Shown here one piece after another: positions 26,238 to 36,379 of a DNA stretch of 58,164 bases. Within the stretch, counting starts at the first letter, position 1. Every line of letters starts with the position of its first letter. The notes beneath the pieces were generated by a model, which had not been told where the DNA came from, ran no database searches, and was given only the letters and a program-made list of their open reading frames with translations. Made by a program: the position numbers and the translations under genes. The DNA is from CAJAQL01 sp964442965 (lineage in GTDB: Bacteria; Patescibacteriota; Minisyncoccia; UBA6257; 2-01-FULL-56-20), in the NCBI GenBank assembly GCA_964442965.1, contig CAYUBE010000003.1, forward strand, positions 1-58,164. Reading direction: 5' to 3'.

Positions 26238-27638
26238 TTATTTCGATTCTTTTTCCTCTTTCTTGATCTCAATACCAAGGTCATCGAGCTGACGCTGTTC
26301 TATATCACTCGGCGCATCCATGACGGACGTCTGGCCGGATGCCGCGACCGGAAACGCAATCACTTCTCGGATGTTTGGCTCGTTCGCCAGAAGCATCAGC
26401 AAACGATCGAGGCCAGGCGCCATGCCGGCATGCGGCGGCGCACCGTAGTGGTAGGCTTTCATCAAATGCCCGAAACGTTTTTCCGCCTGCTCGGGCGTGA
26501 GTCCCATGATCTCGAATATCCGTTCCTGCAACTTCGGGTCTGAAATACGAACACCGCCCGACGCGATTTCATAGCCATTACAGACCAGATCGAATTGCTG
26601 GGCATGGAGACCGCCGAGATCTTCCCCTTTCATCACTTTTTCCACGCATTCTGCTTTCGGTGCGGAAAAAGGATTATGCGCAAACGTCCAACGGCTCGTT
26701 TCCTCGTCTTTTTCGAACAGTGGAAAATCGACGACCCATGCAAACGCCATGATGTTCGGATCTTTCTTTTCTTCCTCGCTTCGAAGATCGAATTTGTCCG
26801 CACCATATTTTTCCATCGCCTCATCGTGCGAGATCATGGGAAACGGTTTTCTCCATATTTTTTTCCCGCACGCTTCCGCGACGCGGATCATAAGCCCTTC
26901 CACCATGTCACGGACATCCTGCTCGGTTGCAAATGACATCTCGAGGTCAATCTGCGTATGCTCGAACTGCCGGTCGCCGCGCAAGTCTTCGTCGCGCAAT
27001 GCCTTGGCAAGCTGGAAATATCGTTCGAGGCCCGCGATCATAAGAAGCTGCTTATATTGCTGAGGTGCCTGGGGCAGAGCATAAAATTTTCCGTGCTGAA
27101 GCCGCGACGGCACCAAAAAGTCGCGCGCGCCCTCCGGCGAGGATTTGGTAAGCATCGGCGTTTCCACTTCGACGAAGTCATTTTCCGCAAAGTAGTCGCG
27201 GATCAAACGCGTCACCTTGTTGCGTAGTACAAGATTGTTCTTCATCCGTTCACGGCGCAAATCGAGATACCGGTATTTCATGCGCGTTTCTTCGTCTATT
27301 TCATAGCCATCGGAATCGACCGGCAAAGGCAACGGTTCCGCGGCGCTCATGATTTCGAGTTTTGTTGCGGAAACCTCATATCGACCGGTCGCCATATTAT
27401 CGTTCACCATTTTTTCCGGCCGTGCTTTTACCTCGCCCGTAATATGCACGACATATTCAAGCCGCAAATCTGCGGCATGCGCGATCTCCGGCCCGAACAC
27501 TACCTGGCACAATCCGCTCCGATCGCGGAGATCGATAAATACCAGTTTCCCATGATCACGACGTGCGTGCACCCAGCCGTAAAGCTCGACCTGTTTTCCC
27601 TCGTTTTTTATGATGTCGGCAATAGTAGTTCGCTCCAT
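26238..27638 (-). CDS. aspS: Aspartyl-tRNA synthetase lacking the GAD insert
   Basis: 466 residues: N-terminal OB-fold anticodon domain (VELYGWVHARRDHGKLVFID), then the class II core (motif 2 AKALRDEDLRGDRQFEHTQ; motif 3 PPHAGMAPGLDRLLMLL). The bacterial GAD insertion (~120 residues) is absent, as is usual only in archaeal/eukaryotic-type or trimmed enzymes. Whether it discriminates Asp from Asn tRNA was not determined. Expression is under a T-box leader (27716-27968). Confidence 0.95.
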   Translation of the reverse strand: MERTTIADIIKNEGKQVELYGWVHARRDHGKLVFIDLRDRSGLCQVVFGPEIAHAADLRLEYVVHITGEVKARPEKMVNDNMATGRYEVSATKLEIMSAAEPLPLPVDSDGYEIDEETRMKYRYLDLRRERMKNNLVLRNKVTRLIRDYFAENDFVEVETPMLTKSSPEGARDFLVPSRLQHGKFYALPQAPQQYKQLLMIAGLERYFQLAKALRDEDLRGDRQFEHTQIDLEMSFATEQDVRDMVEGLMIRVAEACGKKIWRKPFPMISHDEAMEKYGADKFDLRSEEEKKDPNIMAFAWVVDFPLFEKDEETSRWTFAHNPFSAPKAECVEKVMKGEDLGGLHAQQFDLVCNGYEIASGGVRISDPKLQERIFEIMGLTPEQAEKRFGHLMKAYHYGAPPHAGMAPGLDRLLMLLANEPNIREVIAFPVAASGQTSVMDAPSDIEQRQLDDLGIEIKKEEKESK

Positions 27639-27673
27639 GATTTTAATTTTTATTTAATAATTTATTTTTTCTA

Positions 27674-27705
27674 CTACTTGTTAATTCGTTTAAATTAACA
27701 AGTAG
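27674..27705. repeat. AT-rich hairpin, TTGTTAATT family, copy 1
   Basis: CTACTTGTTAATT pairs with AATTAACAAGTAG across a 6-nt loop, between the T-box terminator and aspS. It is related to 33533-33574 and 40984-41023. No T-run follows on either strand. Confidence 0.7.
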
Positions 27706-27715
27706 ATTCTGGAAC

Positions 27716-27968
27716 AAAAACGCCCTTGCCAAAATCGGAATTCAAAGAGAATTCTGACTTTGGTAAGGGCGTGAGGGACTTTTTCTTGAACAACAAATCC
27801 CTGCTCGCGGTGCCACCTTACTTTATCCAGCCGAACCAATCGACCGAATCTCATTTTGAATTTTCACGGACTTTTCCTCCGGAGGGGTCTAGTCGCGAAA
27901 TCCTTCGCATAGCTCGGGATAAGCTTTCTTCCCTCGGCTCGGCCGTCGTTAGCGGCGTCACTGCCTTT
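27716..27968 (-). promoter_or_regulatory. T-box riboswitch controlling aspS
   Basis: On the minus strand the antiterminator is complete: GTAAGG (27816-27821), 7-nt bulge TGGCACC (27809-27815), GCG (27806-27808), apical stem-loop, then CGC and CCTTAC (27763-27771). The bulge matches the TGGNACC consensus. TGGC is complementary to the GCCA end of tRNA-Asp, whose discriminator base is G. The same CGCCCTTAC strand alternatively pairs with GGCAAGGGCG in a terminator (27721-27771) followed by TTTTT (27720-27716). The specifier codon in Stem I was not assigned; GAC triplets are present. Confidence 0.88.
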
Positions 27969-27974
27969 ATGCTT

Positions 27975-28002
27975 ATAATACCATTTTTATCGGCCGAAGC
28001 AA
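27975..28002 (-). promoter_or_regulatory. Promoter of the aspS T-box leader
   Basis: TTGCTT (minus strand of 27997-28002), 16-nt spacer ending TGG, TATTAT (27975-27980): an extended -10 promoter starting the transcript near 27968. Confidence 0.7.
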
Positions 28003-28092
28003 TGTTCTGAGTCGAACTCCGAACATGGGGATAAAAAATCCCCGTGCTTCAGCAGAATGCCAAAGCACGGGAGAAAACCGAAGTCCAGAGGA

Positions 28093-28767
28093 CTAACTTT
28101 GCGGGAGGGCAAAAGCGAAGCCGCCATCGCCGAGCCACCTGCTGCCAGGACCACCGTCCCAACTCGCACCCAGCCAGCCGCCAACGTCGTCACGACCCGC
28201 ATACAGCAAGCGCGGGCCGCCATCAGAATCCTTGATGGGCTCATGCATGGCGACTATCCATGCAAGACCCATTACCTCCAGATCTTTATCAGAGAATTTC
28301 TCTCTGATAAGGCAGGCAATTTCCGGATTCGGCTTTACCAGCCTTCTGCCTTCAAAAGTCAGGGTTTCCGCATAAGCCCTGATCTTCAGAGCAACCCTGT
28401 CCTCATCACTGAAAAGTTGCCCTTTCAGGACAACGACTTCAGTCGTGACGCCATTTGTGGGTCTGAAGTCGGAAGATTTCAGAAGCTGTTTCGCGTAGTC
28501 ACCTACGCGGAAGTTTTTCTTCGGGCGTTTGATCCATTCTGGACCAGTCGTTCCGTCAGAAGTGACGGAAAAACGGACGAGGCCGTCCTGTTCGGTCCAA
28601 GCGCGTTCTATCGGCCGGACCTCGAAGTTACCAGACTGAACATTAAAAAAATCTTTCAGTCTGATTTCATTTTCTGCCAGCTCATTTATCATCGCCGGCG
28701 TCCATCCTTGCTTTTCTGCGGCAAGGAAAAATTTATGGGCTAAGCCCAAAATAGAAAATTCGGACAT
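28093..28767 (-). CDS. CPR-type protein of unknown function
   Basis: 224 residues. Segments FRVGDYAKQLLKSSDF, EVVVLKGQLFSDEDR, PNPEIACLIREKFSDKDLE, MGLAWIVAMHEPIKDSDGG and GRDDVGGWLG recall a small protein family often seen in Parcubacteria genomes; no function is known to me. It is one of the few genes here with a strong Shine-Dalgarno (AAGGAGGA, 5 nt before ATG 28767), which fixes the start. It has a ~150-nt leader rich in hairpins. Confidence 0.8.
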   Translation of the reverse strand: MSEFSILGLAHKFFLAAEKQGWTPAMINELAENEIRLKDFFNVQSGNFEVRPIERAWTEQDGLVRFSVTSDGTTGPEWIKRPKKNFRVGDYAKQLLKSSDFRPTNGVTTEVVVLKGQLFSDEDRVALKIRAYAETLTFEGRRLVKPNPEIACLIREKFSDKDLEVMGLAWIVAMHEPIKDSDGGPRLLYAGRDDVGGWLGASWDGGPGSRWLGDGGFAFALPQS

Positions 28768-28951
28768 AATATCCTCCTTGATTGCGACTATCCTTTCGGA
28801 CATCGTCGCGTTCGGCTGTCGGGCTCTCGGACCATCCGAGTTTGCCACAGCAGAAAAGGAACCAAAATTCACTTTCTGCTATGGCAAAAGCGCAAATCAA
28901 CCATGACAAAATGCTGGGATTGTTTTAGTACATTTTTATATACTTTGTCAA
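28768..28951 (-). promoter_or_regulatory. Promoter and structured leader of the 28093-28767 gene
   Basis: On the minus strand TTGACA (28946-28951) is followed about 15 nt later by TACTAA. The leader contains a long hairpin (TTGCCATAGCAGAAA with TTTCTGCTGTGGCAA) and a CTCGGATGGTCCGAGAG stem, then the Shine-Dalgarno. Confidence 0.5.
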
Positions 28952-28987
28952 GCTGCGTAAAAACGCTGTTATTGCTATAATACGCTC

Positions 28988-29473
28988 ATGCTTACTTTTC
29001 AGGAAATGCTGGTTCGGTTTGTGGTTGCGTTGGCGCTTGGAGCGATTCTGGGCATTGAGCGCGAGCTTGTCGGCAAGGAAAGCGCGGGGATCCGCACGGA
29101 AATGCTCGTCGCGGCCGGCTCGGCGCTCTTCTCCATGGCAGCGCTCTCACTTCCCTACTTGGTGGCGACCTCGCCCGAAAATCTGAACAACATCATCGCA
29201 GGCGGCGGATTTCTCGGTGCGATCGCGGGCATCACAAGCGGTATCGGATTTCTCGGTGCCGGCATCATCATTAAAATCGACGATCATCCTCATGGCGTGA
29301 CGACGGCGGCGCTCGTTTGGGCGACGGCAGCCATCGGCGTTCTGGCCGGCATCGGCCTTGTAAGTTTTGCGGCAGCCGTGGCCGTGCTTCTCGCGATCAT
29401 CCTCTATGTTTTCCGCAAGATTGACATCGCCGCAAAGCGAAACACGAAGGAAACCGAAAAAGGAAACGCGTAA
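28988..29473 (+). CDS. MgtC/SapB family membrane protein
   Basis: 161 residues with four to five membrane helices and the MgtC signature GIERELVGKESAGIRTEMLV and GFLGAGIII. The family is linked to magnesium limitation and ATP homeostasis; short forms like this lack the C-terminal ACT-like domain. TATAAT (28976-28981, preceded by TGC) is exactly 6 nt before the ATG. Confidence 0.92.
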   Translation: MLTFQEMLVRFVVALALGAILGIERELVGKESAGIRTEMLVAAGSALFSMAALSLPYLVATSPENLNNIIAGGGFLGAIAGITSGIGFLGAGIIIKIDDHPHGVTTAALVWATAAIGVLAGIGLVSFAAAVAVLLAIILYVFRKIDIAAKRNTKETEKGNA

Positions 29474-29479
29474 ATTTTG

Positions 29480-29588
29480 TCGTTCCCGCGCAGGCGGGAA
29501 CCCGTCATTTTTTCTCGTCGTTGTTTCGGCAGAAATCGGGTTCTGATAAGCTCATCTTTAAAAAGATGGATTCCCGCCTACGCGGGAA
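29480..29588. repeat. Pair of REP-like hairpins between mgtC and secA
   Basis: GTTCCCGC/GCGGGAAC (29482-29501) and TTCCCGC/GCGGGAA (29571-29588) with the usual flanking GTC and GAC in inverted arrangement; an ATCTTT/AAAGAT hairpin lies between. The same family occurs at 48334-48408 and 49466-49491. Confidence 0.75.
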
Positions 29589-29632
29589 TGACAAGGGTAT
29601 GAAAACGGGGTTTTAAAATATCATCGACTATC

Positions 29633-32255
<2,623 letters not shown>

Positions 32256-32269
<14 letters not shown>

Positions 32270-32849
32270 GGGCAGGGAAAATTCTTTTGAGGAAAAAGAA
32301 GAATCGCACATGCTCTACCACGGTTCATCCTCTGAATTTCTGGATGAACTATCGCCGAAGAACGAACGGATAAGGGATAGAAACGAAGGTCCTATGGTTT
32401 TTGCAACTCCGGACAAAGCGTTCGCGACCATGTTTCTCGGCCCGCGACCCGATGATTCATGGAGCGCAAAGGGAAATTGCAATGGGGTATACTATATTTT
32501 GATCAGCGATGAAGAACGGTATCGAGAAGAAGATAAAGGAGGAATAATTTACGGATTCCCCAACGAAGGCTTTATACAAACCCAAAATAAAGGCATGAAA
32601 GCAGAGTGGGCGTCGGCGAAAGCGGTAACCCCAACTGCAACAGAAAAATATAGCTCCGCTCTGCAAGCGATGCTCGAAAGTGGCGTGCAGGTTTATTTTG
32701 TCGATGCGACAACTCTCGGCCAATTTAAAAAGATGCAAAAGAACCCAGAGAAGACAATGCGGATGCTGCAAGGTATGAGTTCAGAAAATAAAAAACTTGG
32801 CATAAATTCGCGCTCTTTCCAAGGAGAGCAACGGGCTGATGGATCATAA
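32256..32849 (+). CDS. Putative ADP-ribosyltransferase-like protein
   Basis: About 197 residues from ATG 32256, which overlaps the secA end by 14 nt; MLYHGSSSEF (from 32310) is an alternative start. The LYHGSS strand followed by VFATPDKAFATMF, and a late GVQVYFVD strand, resemble the NAD-binding fold of ART/PARP-like enzymes. A catalytic Glu cannot be assigned, so activity is a guess. Translational coupling to secA is likely. Confidence 0.5.
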
Positions 32850-32953
32850 ATCTATCAGACACTAATGCGCTTTTGCTTTTTCTTTCTGCGGGGATAATAT
32901 AATGAAGAAGCATTACCTTAGTGGCCAATATCTAATCGCTAGTTACTATTTTT

Positions 32954-33529
32954 ATGTCAGGACATTCTCATTGGGCGGGCATCAAACATAAAAAGGAAAT
33001 TACCGATCAGAAGCGCGGCAAGACTTTTTCAAAACTGCTGGCGCTGATCTCCGCCGCCGCAAAAACCGAACCGAATCCTGATTTCAATCCCCGGCTCCGG
33101 ACCGCGATAGCGACTGCGAAGGAAATGACGGTCCCGCAGGACAATATCGAACGTGCGATCAAGAAAGCATCGGAAGCTGGAAATAATCTCGAGGAGCTGC
33201 TCTTCGAGGCGTACGGTCCCGGCGGCATAGCGATCTTGATCGAGGCCGTCAGCGATAACAAAAACCGCGCCGTACAGGAGATTAAAACTACATTAAAAGA
33301 CTACAACGGCAAATGGGCGGAATCCGGCAGCGTCCAGTGGGCATTTGAAAAAGGGAGCCCCTCGACTCCGCTCGGGGCAGGCGGCTATCAACCGAAATTT
33401 CCACAGAACATTCCGGAAGCTGACGCAGAAAAACTCGTTACTCTTATCGAAGCCCTCCATGATAACGACAACGTGCAAAATGTGTATACCAACGCCGCAT
33501 CGCTCCCGGCCGCAGATGAAAAAATATAA
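32954..33529 (+). CDS. yebC: YebC/PmpR-family protein, shortened
   Basis: 191 residues against ~240. The N-terminus SGHSHWAGIKHKKEITDQKR and FEAYGPGGIAILIEAVSDNKNR are diagnostic. Domain 3 is reduced, and a GSPSTPLGAGGYQPKF peptide encoded by a palindromic element (33357-33384) follows the FEKG strand. YebC proteins are now tied to ribosome rescue at proline stretches as well as transcription control. Confidence 0.92.
   Translation: MSGHSHWAGIKHKKEITDQKRGKTFSKLLALISAAAKTEPNPDFNPRLRTAIATAKEMTVPQDNIERAIKKASEAGNNLEELLFEAYGPGGIAILIEAVSDNKNRAVQEIKTTLKDYNGKWAESGSVQWAFEKGSPSTPLGAGGYQPKFPQNIPEADAEKLVTLIEALHDNDNVQNVYTNAASLPAADEKI
33357..33384. repeat. Palindromic element inserted in yebC
   Basis: CCCCTCGACTCCGCTCGGGG followed by CAGGCGG. 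The opposite strand reads CPERSRGA, the plus frame LRSGQA-like peptides: a signature I associate with dispersed palindromic repeats in CPR genomes. It is in frame and adds no stop. Confidence 0.55.
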
Positions 33530-33532
33530 CTC

Positions 33533-33574
33533 TTTTCTTATTTGTTAATTTAATTAAATTAACAAATAAGAAAA
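33533..33574. repeat. 42-bp perfect palindrome, TTGTTAATT family, copy 2
   Basis: A loop-free palindrome centred at 33553/33554, starting TTTTCTTATTTGTTAA, between yebC and ruvC. It shares its TTGTTAATT arms with the hairpins at 27674 and 40984. Confidence 0.85.
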
Positions 33575-33607
33575 AATACCGCATAAAGTCGCACCCCCTC
33601 GCTCACC

Positions 33608-34078
33608 ATGATCGCACTTGGCATTGATCCCGGCAGTCGCCGCATCGGTTACGGCGTCGTCGCAAAGAAAAAAGATAACGCGCTGTATTTTGTGGCGGCC
33701 GGCATTTTGAAAATCGAGAGTTCGGACGACACCATTGCGCTCGCGGAAACAAAAAAAGGCATCGCAGCTGTCATTAAAAAATACAAACCGGACGTGATGG
33801 GCATCGAAAAGCTCTATTTTGCAAAGAACCAAAAGACTGCGATGGCCGTCGCCCAGGCGCGCGGCGTCTTGATGCTCACCGCCCACGAGGCAGGGCTCCC
33901 CATCAAGGAGTACGCGCCGAACGAGATCAAACTCGGCATCGCGGGATATGGTTTCGCCGACAAAAAGGCGATTCTCAAGATGGTGCGGCTCATCCTTGGC
34001 AAGCAGGATCTCAAGATCATCGACGACGCAAGCGACGCCCTCGCTGGCGCCATTATGGCAGTGAATGACAGATATTGA
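33608..34078 (+). CDS. ruvC: Holliday junction resolvase RuvC
   Basis: 156 residues. Catalytic acidic residues are in ALGIDPGSRRIGYGVV (first Asp), MGIEKLYFAKNQKTAMAVAQARG (Glu) and DDASDALAGAIMA (final Asp pair). It cleaves Holliday junctions as a dimer. No ruvA or ruvB in the window. It starts 78 nt after yebC, beyond a 42-bp palindrome; no Shine-Dalgarno. Confidence 0.95.
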   Translation: MIALGIDPGSRRIGYGVVAKKKDNALYFVAAGILKIESSDDTIALAETKKGIAAVIKKYKPDVMGIEKLYFAKNQKTAMAVAQARGVLMLTAHEAGLPIKEYAPNEIKLGIAGYGFADKKAILKMVRLILGKQDLKIIDDASDALAGAIMAVNDRY

Positions 34079-34104
34079 ATGTTGCTCGGTTATATTCTGT
34101 CAGC

Positions 34105-34593
34105 CTATTTTTCAATGAAACGTCCGTCTGCGCCTTTTTGACACTTGTCCCAATCATAGATTCTGCCGTTCATAGCAACGTATACGCCTCTCTCTAAAAT
34201 ATTGAGAGCACCGATCGCGACGCCAATGTTAAACTCAGCGTCAGAATCCTTGAAGCGGAACGGCTGAGAAGCGCCCGTCAGCACAATCGCTTTATCATGA
34301 ATATCGCTCAACGTTTTCGCCGTATCAATCATAGTATCCGTTCCATGGGTGATTAAAATCTTATCAGCTATAGCTCCCTCGCAAGCCTTTTTGATGAGTA
34401 ATCTATTCTCCTCATTCATTTCCAAACTATCTTTCGCCAAAAGTCTCTCAATGTCGTACTCAAAATTCAGCTTAACTTTTTCTTCTCCCATAACCCGTAT
34501 CGCTTGTTTCCCGAACGAAAAATTCAGCGTGCCTTTTTCCTCGGAATAAATCTTATCGATCGTGCCTCCAGCCGTAAAAACTTTGATTTTCAT
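34105..34593 (-). CDS. Asparaginase-like protein, N-terminal domain only
   Basis: 162 residues. VFTAGGTIDKIY and LITHGTDTMIDTA contain both catalytic Thr motifs of L-asparaginases, and VLTGASQP follows. The C-terminal domain (~150 residues) is absent, giving a single-domain form. The start at 34593 is fixed by TATAAT (34601-34606) 7 nt upstream. Confidence 0.82.
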   Translation of the reverse strand: MKIKVFTAGGTIDKIYSEEKGTLNFSFGKQAIRVMGEEKVKLNFEYDIERLLAKDSLEMNEENRLLIKKACEGAIADKILITHGTDTMIDTAKTLSDIHDKAIVLTGASQPFRFKDSDAEFNIGVAIGALNILERGVYVAMNGRIYDWDKCQKGADGRFIEK

Positions 34594-34707
34594 GGTCTTG
34601 ATTATAATCGACTTGAAGAATGAACTCAAATTTACTCGGAAGGGCGGATCCGGTCTCCACTAGGGCGGCGGAGGGAAAACCGGAACCCTACCGCCATCGG
34701 GTAGCCA

Positions 34708-34735
34708 TTGACAACCTCGCGCGCGCCCGTATACT
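34708..34735 (+). promoter_or_regulatory. Strong promoter of the small acidic protein gene
   Basis: TTGACA (34708-34713), 16-nt spacer, TATACT (34730-34735); the best -35 match in the window. It gives a ~34-nt leader. Confidence 0.8.
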
Positions 34736-34775
34736 GATGTGCATAAAAGGTCGTTTTTTATATTAACAACGAAGT

Positions 34776-34961
34776 ATGCCGACAGAAGAACTTCTCGACC
34801 TGCACCTCGCCTTCCGGGCATTGAGTGACGAGGATGCGGATGACGGCGTAGATACTACGCCGGATGACGAAGATCTCGACGACGACGAGGATGAGGACGC
34901 GGATGCTGACGACGATAACAGTGATGACCTCGACGAAGAAGAAGAGAATGCCAGCGAATAA
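34776..34961 (+). CDS. Small highly acidic protein
   Basis: 61 residues, more than half Asp/Glu, with an N-terminal short helix (PTEELLDLHLAFRAL) and a disordered acidic tail. It stands alone between a consensus promoter and a strong terminator, so it is likely well expressed as a monocistron. Function unknown; it could be a nucleic-acid mimic or a chaperone/polymerase accessory. Confidence 0.7.
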   Translation: MPTEELLDLHLAFRALSDEDADDGVDTTPDDEDLDDDEDEDADADDDNSDDLDEEEENASE

Positions 34962-34973
34962 CTAGTAGACGAC

Positions 34974-35009
34974 AAAAAAAGTTTCCGCGATTGCGCGGAA
35001 ACTTTTTTT
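34974..35009 (+). terminator. Intrinsic terminator after the acidic protein gene
   Basis: AAAAAAAGTTTCCGCG, 4-nt loop, CGCGGAAACTTTTTTT. The loop region TTGCGC (34991-34996) may double as the -35 of the PBP promoter. Confidence 0.9.
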
Positions 35010-35026
35010 GTTCCATAATGGTGAAC

Positions 35027-36379
35027 ATGCGGCAAGATAATGCGGTTTCGGAAAAAAAACTGCCGAAAGGACGGCGGCGGCTGATTCTCTTTCTTAAAAT
35101 TTTTGGTATTGCATGCGCCGTGGGTCTCATTGGCATTTTCGTCCTTGCGCTTTACTATGCAGCAACCTTGCCGTCTCTCGAAACCATCGCCAACACTTCC
35201 ACGACGACCAGCCATGCTTCGACCCGTTTTTATGATCGCACCGGCACCGTTCTCCTCTACCAGATCGGGGTTCAGCAAACTACGGCATCATTTTCAGATT
35301 TTCCGCAGAGCCTGAAAGACGCGACGGTCGCGATCGAAGATCAGGAATTTTATAGTGAACCGGCATTCAGCTGGAAAAGCATCCTGCGCGCCGCTTACGT
35401 CGACGTCACTCACGCGAGCATCGTGCAGGGCGGATCGACGATCACCCAGCAGGTCGCGCGGAACGCATTCCTCACGCTTGACCAGACCTTTTCGCGCAAG
35501 CTGAAAGAATTGATCCTTGCCATCCGGCTTGGCCAGCTTTACTCAAAGGACCAAGTCCTCGGACTTTATTTGAACGATGTTTCCTATGGACCGACCCTCG
35601 TCGGAGCCGAAACCGCGAGCGAAGCATACTTCGGAGTACCAGCATCGCAGCTGGATATTGCGCAAAGCGCCATTCTCGCCGCCATCCCGAACGCGCCGAC
35701 CTACTATTCCCCGTGGGGAAGCCATGTGAGCGATCTCCTTGCGCGGCAGAAAGTGGTGCTCCAGAAAATGTACAGCACGAAAAAAATCACGAAAGCGCAG
35801 TTCAATTCCGCCATCGCCGAAAAGATAGTTTTCCAGCCGGAATCGATCGGAGGCATCAAAGCGCCGCACTTCGTGACGGCCGTTCAGGAATACCTCGTGC
35901 AGAAATATGGCGAGGATACTGTCGACAACACCAGCATGAGGGTCGTGACCACGCTTGATTGGAATCTCCAACAGGAAGCGGAAACGGCCGTGAGCGAGGG
36001 CGCGGCGCAGAATCAAAAGCTCTATCAAGGCAATAACGCAGCGCTCGTTGCCGAAGATCCGAAGACCGGCCAGATCCTCGCACTCGTCGGCTCCCGGGAT
36101 TATTTTGATGTTGCAAACGACGGAAATTTCGACGTCGCAACCCAGGGGCTTCGCCAGCCTGGATCTTCCCTCAAACCATTCGTTTATCTCACGGCATTCG
36201 AGAAAGGCTACACGCCAGACACGGTACTCTTCGATGTGCCGACCGAATTCAGCACCGATCCATCCGTCCCGCCGTCCCCAATTTTTCAAGCACCGATAAA
36301 ACCTGCTTCCATCCGCAAGATTTTGAGGGGACTTTCGCCGGTCCGATGTCGATCCGGACAGCACTCGCCCAATCAGTAA
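35027..36379 (+). CDS. Class A penicillin-binding protein, N-terminal part (frameshifted)
   Basis: Membrane helix (about 15-40 after a basic start), then a GT51 transglycosylase (VAIEDQEFYSEP with catalytic Glu, GGSTITQQVARN, KLKELILAIRLG) and the start of the transpeptidase domain (QPGSSLKPFVYL, SxxK). The frame is lost after EFSTDPSV; the remaining ~38 residues are out-of-frame and the true continuation is the next entry. Start 35027 is chosen because CATAAT (35014-35019) lies 7 nt upstream; ATG 35018 is possible. Confidence 0.88.
   Translation: MRQDNAVSEKKLPKGRRRLILFLKIFGIACAVGLIGIFVLALYYAATLPSLETIANTSTTTSHASTRFYDRTGTVLLYQIGVQQTTASFSDFPQSLKDATVAIEDQEFYSEPAFSWKSILRAAYVDVTHASIVQGGSTITQQVARNAFLTLDQTFSRKLKELILAIRLGQLYSKDQVLGLYLNDVSYGPTLVGAETASEAYFGVPASQLDIAQSAILAAIPNAPTYYSPWGSHVSDLLARQKVVLQKMYSTKKITKAQFNSAIAEKIVFQPESIGGIKAPHFVTAVQEYLVQKYGEDTVDNTSMRVVTTLDWNLQQEAETAVSEGAAQNQKLYQGNNAALVAEDPKTGQILALVGSRDYFDVANDGNFDVATQGLRQPGSSLKPFVYLTAFEKGYTPDTVLFDVPTEFSTDPSVPPSPIFQAPIKPASIRKILRGLSPVRCRSGQHSPNQ

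Noticed and set aside
27726..28010. A 94-codon plus-strand frame opposite the aspS leader
   Set aside because: It is antisense to the T-box, has no family similarity, and its sequence is explained by the conserved RNA helices.
28057..28743. A 228-codon plus-strand frame overlapping the 28093-28767 gene
   Set aside because: The minus-strand frame has a strong Shine-Dalgarno and recognisable CPR protein motifs; the plus frame has neither.
36260..36350. Programmed -1 frameshifting in the PBP gene
   Set aside because: No X-XXY-YYZ slippery heptamer in the right frame and no downstream pseudoknot; a one-base deletion in CCC explains it.
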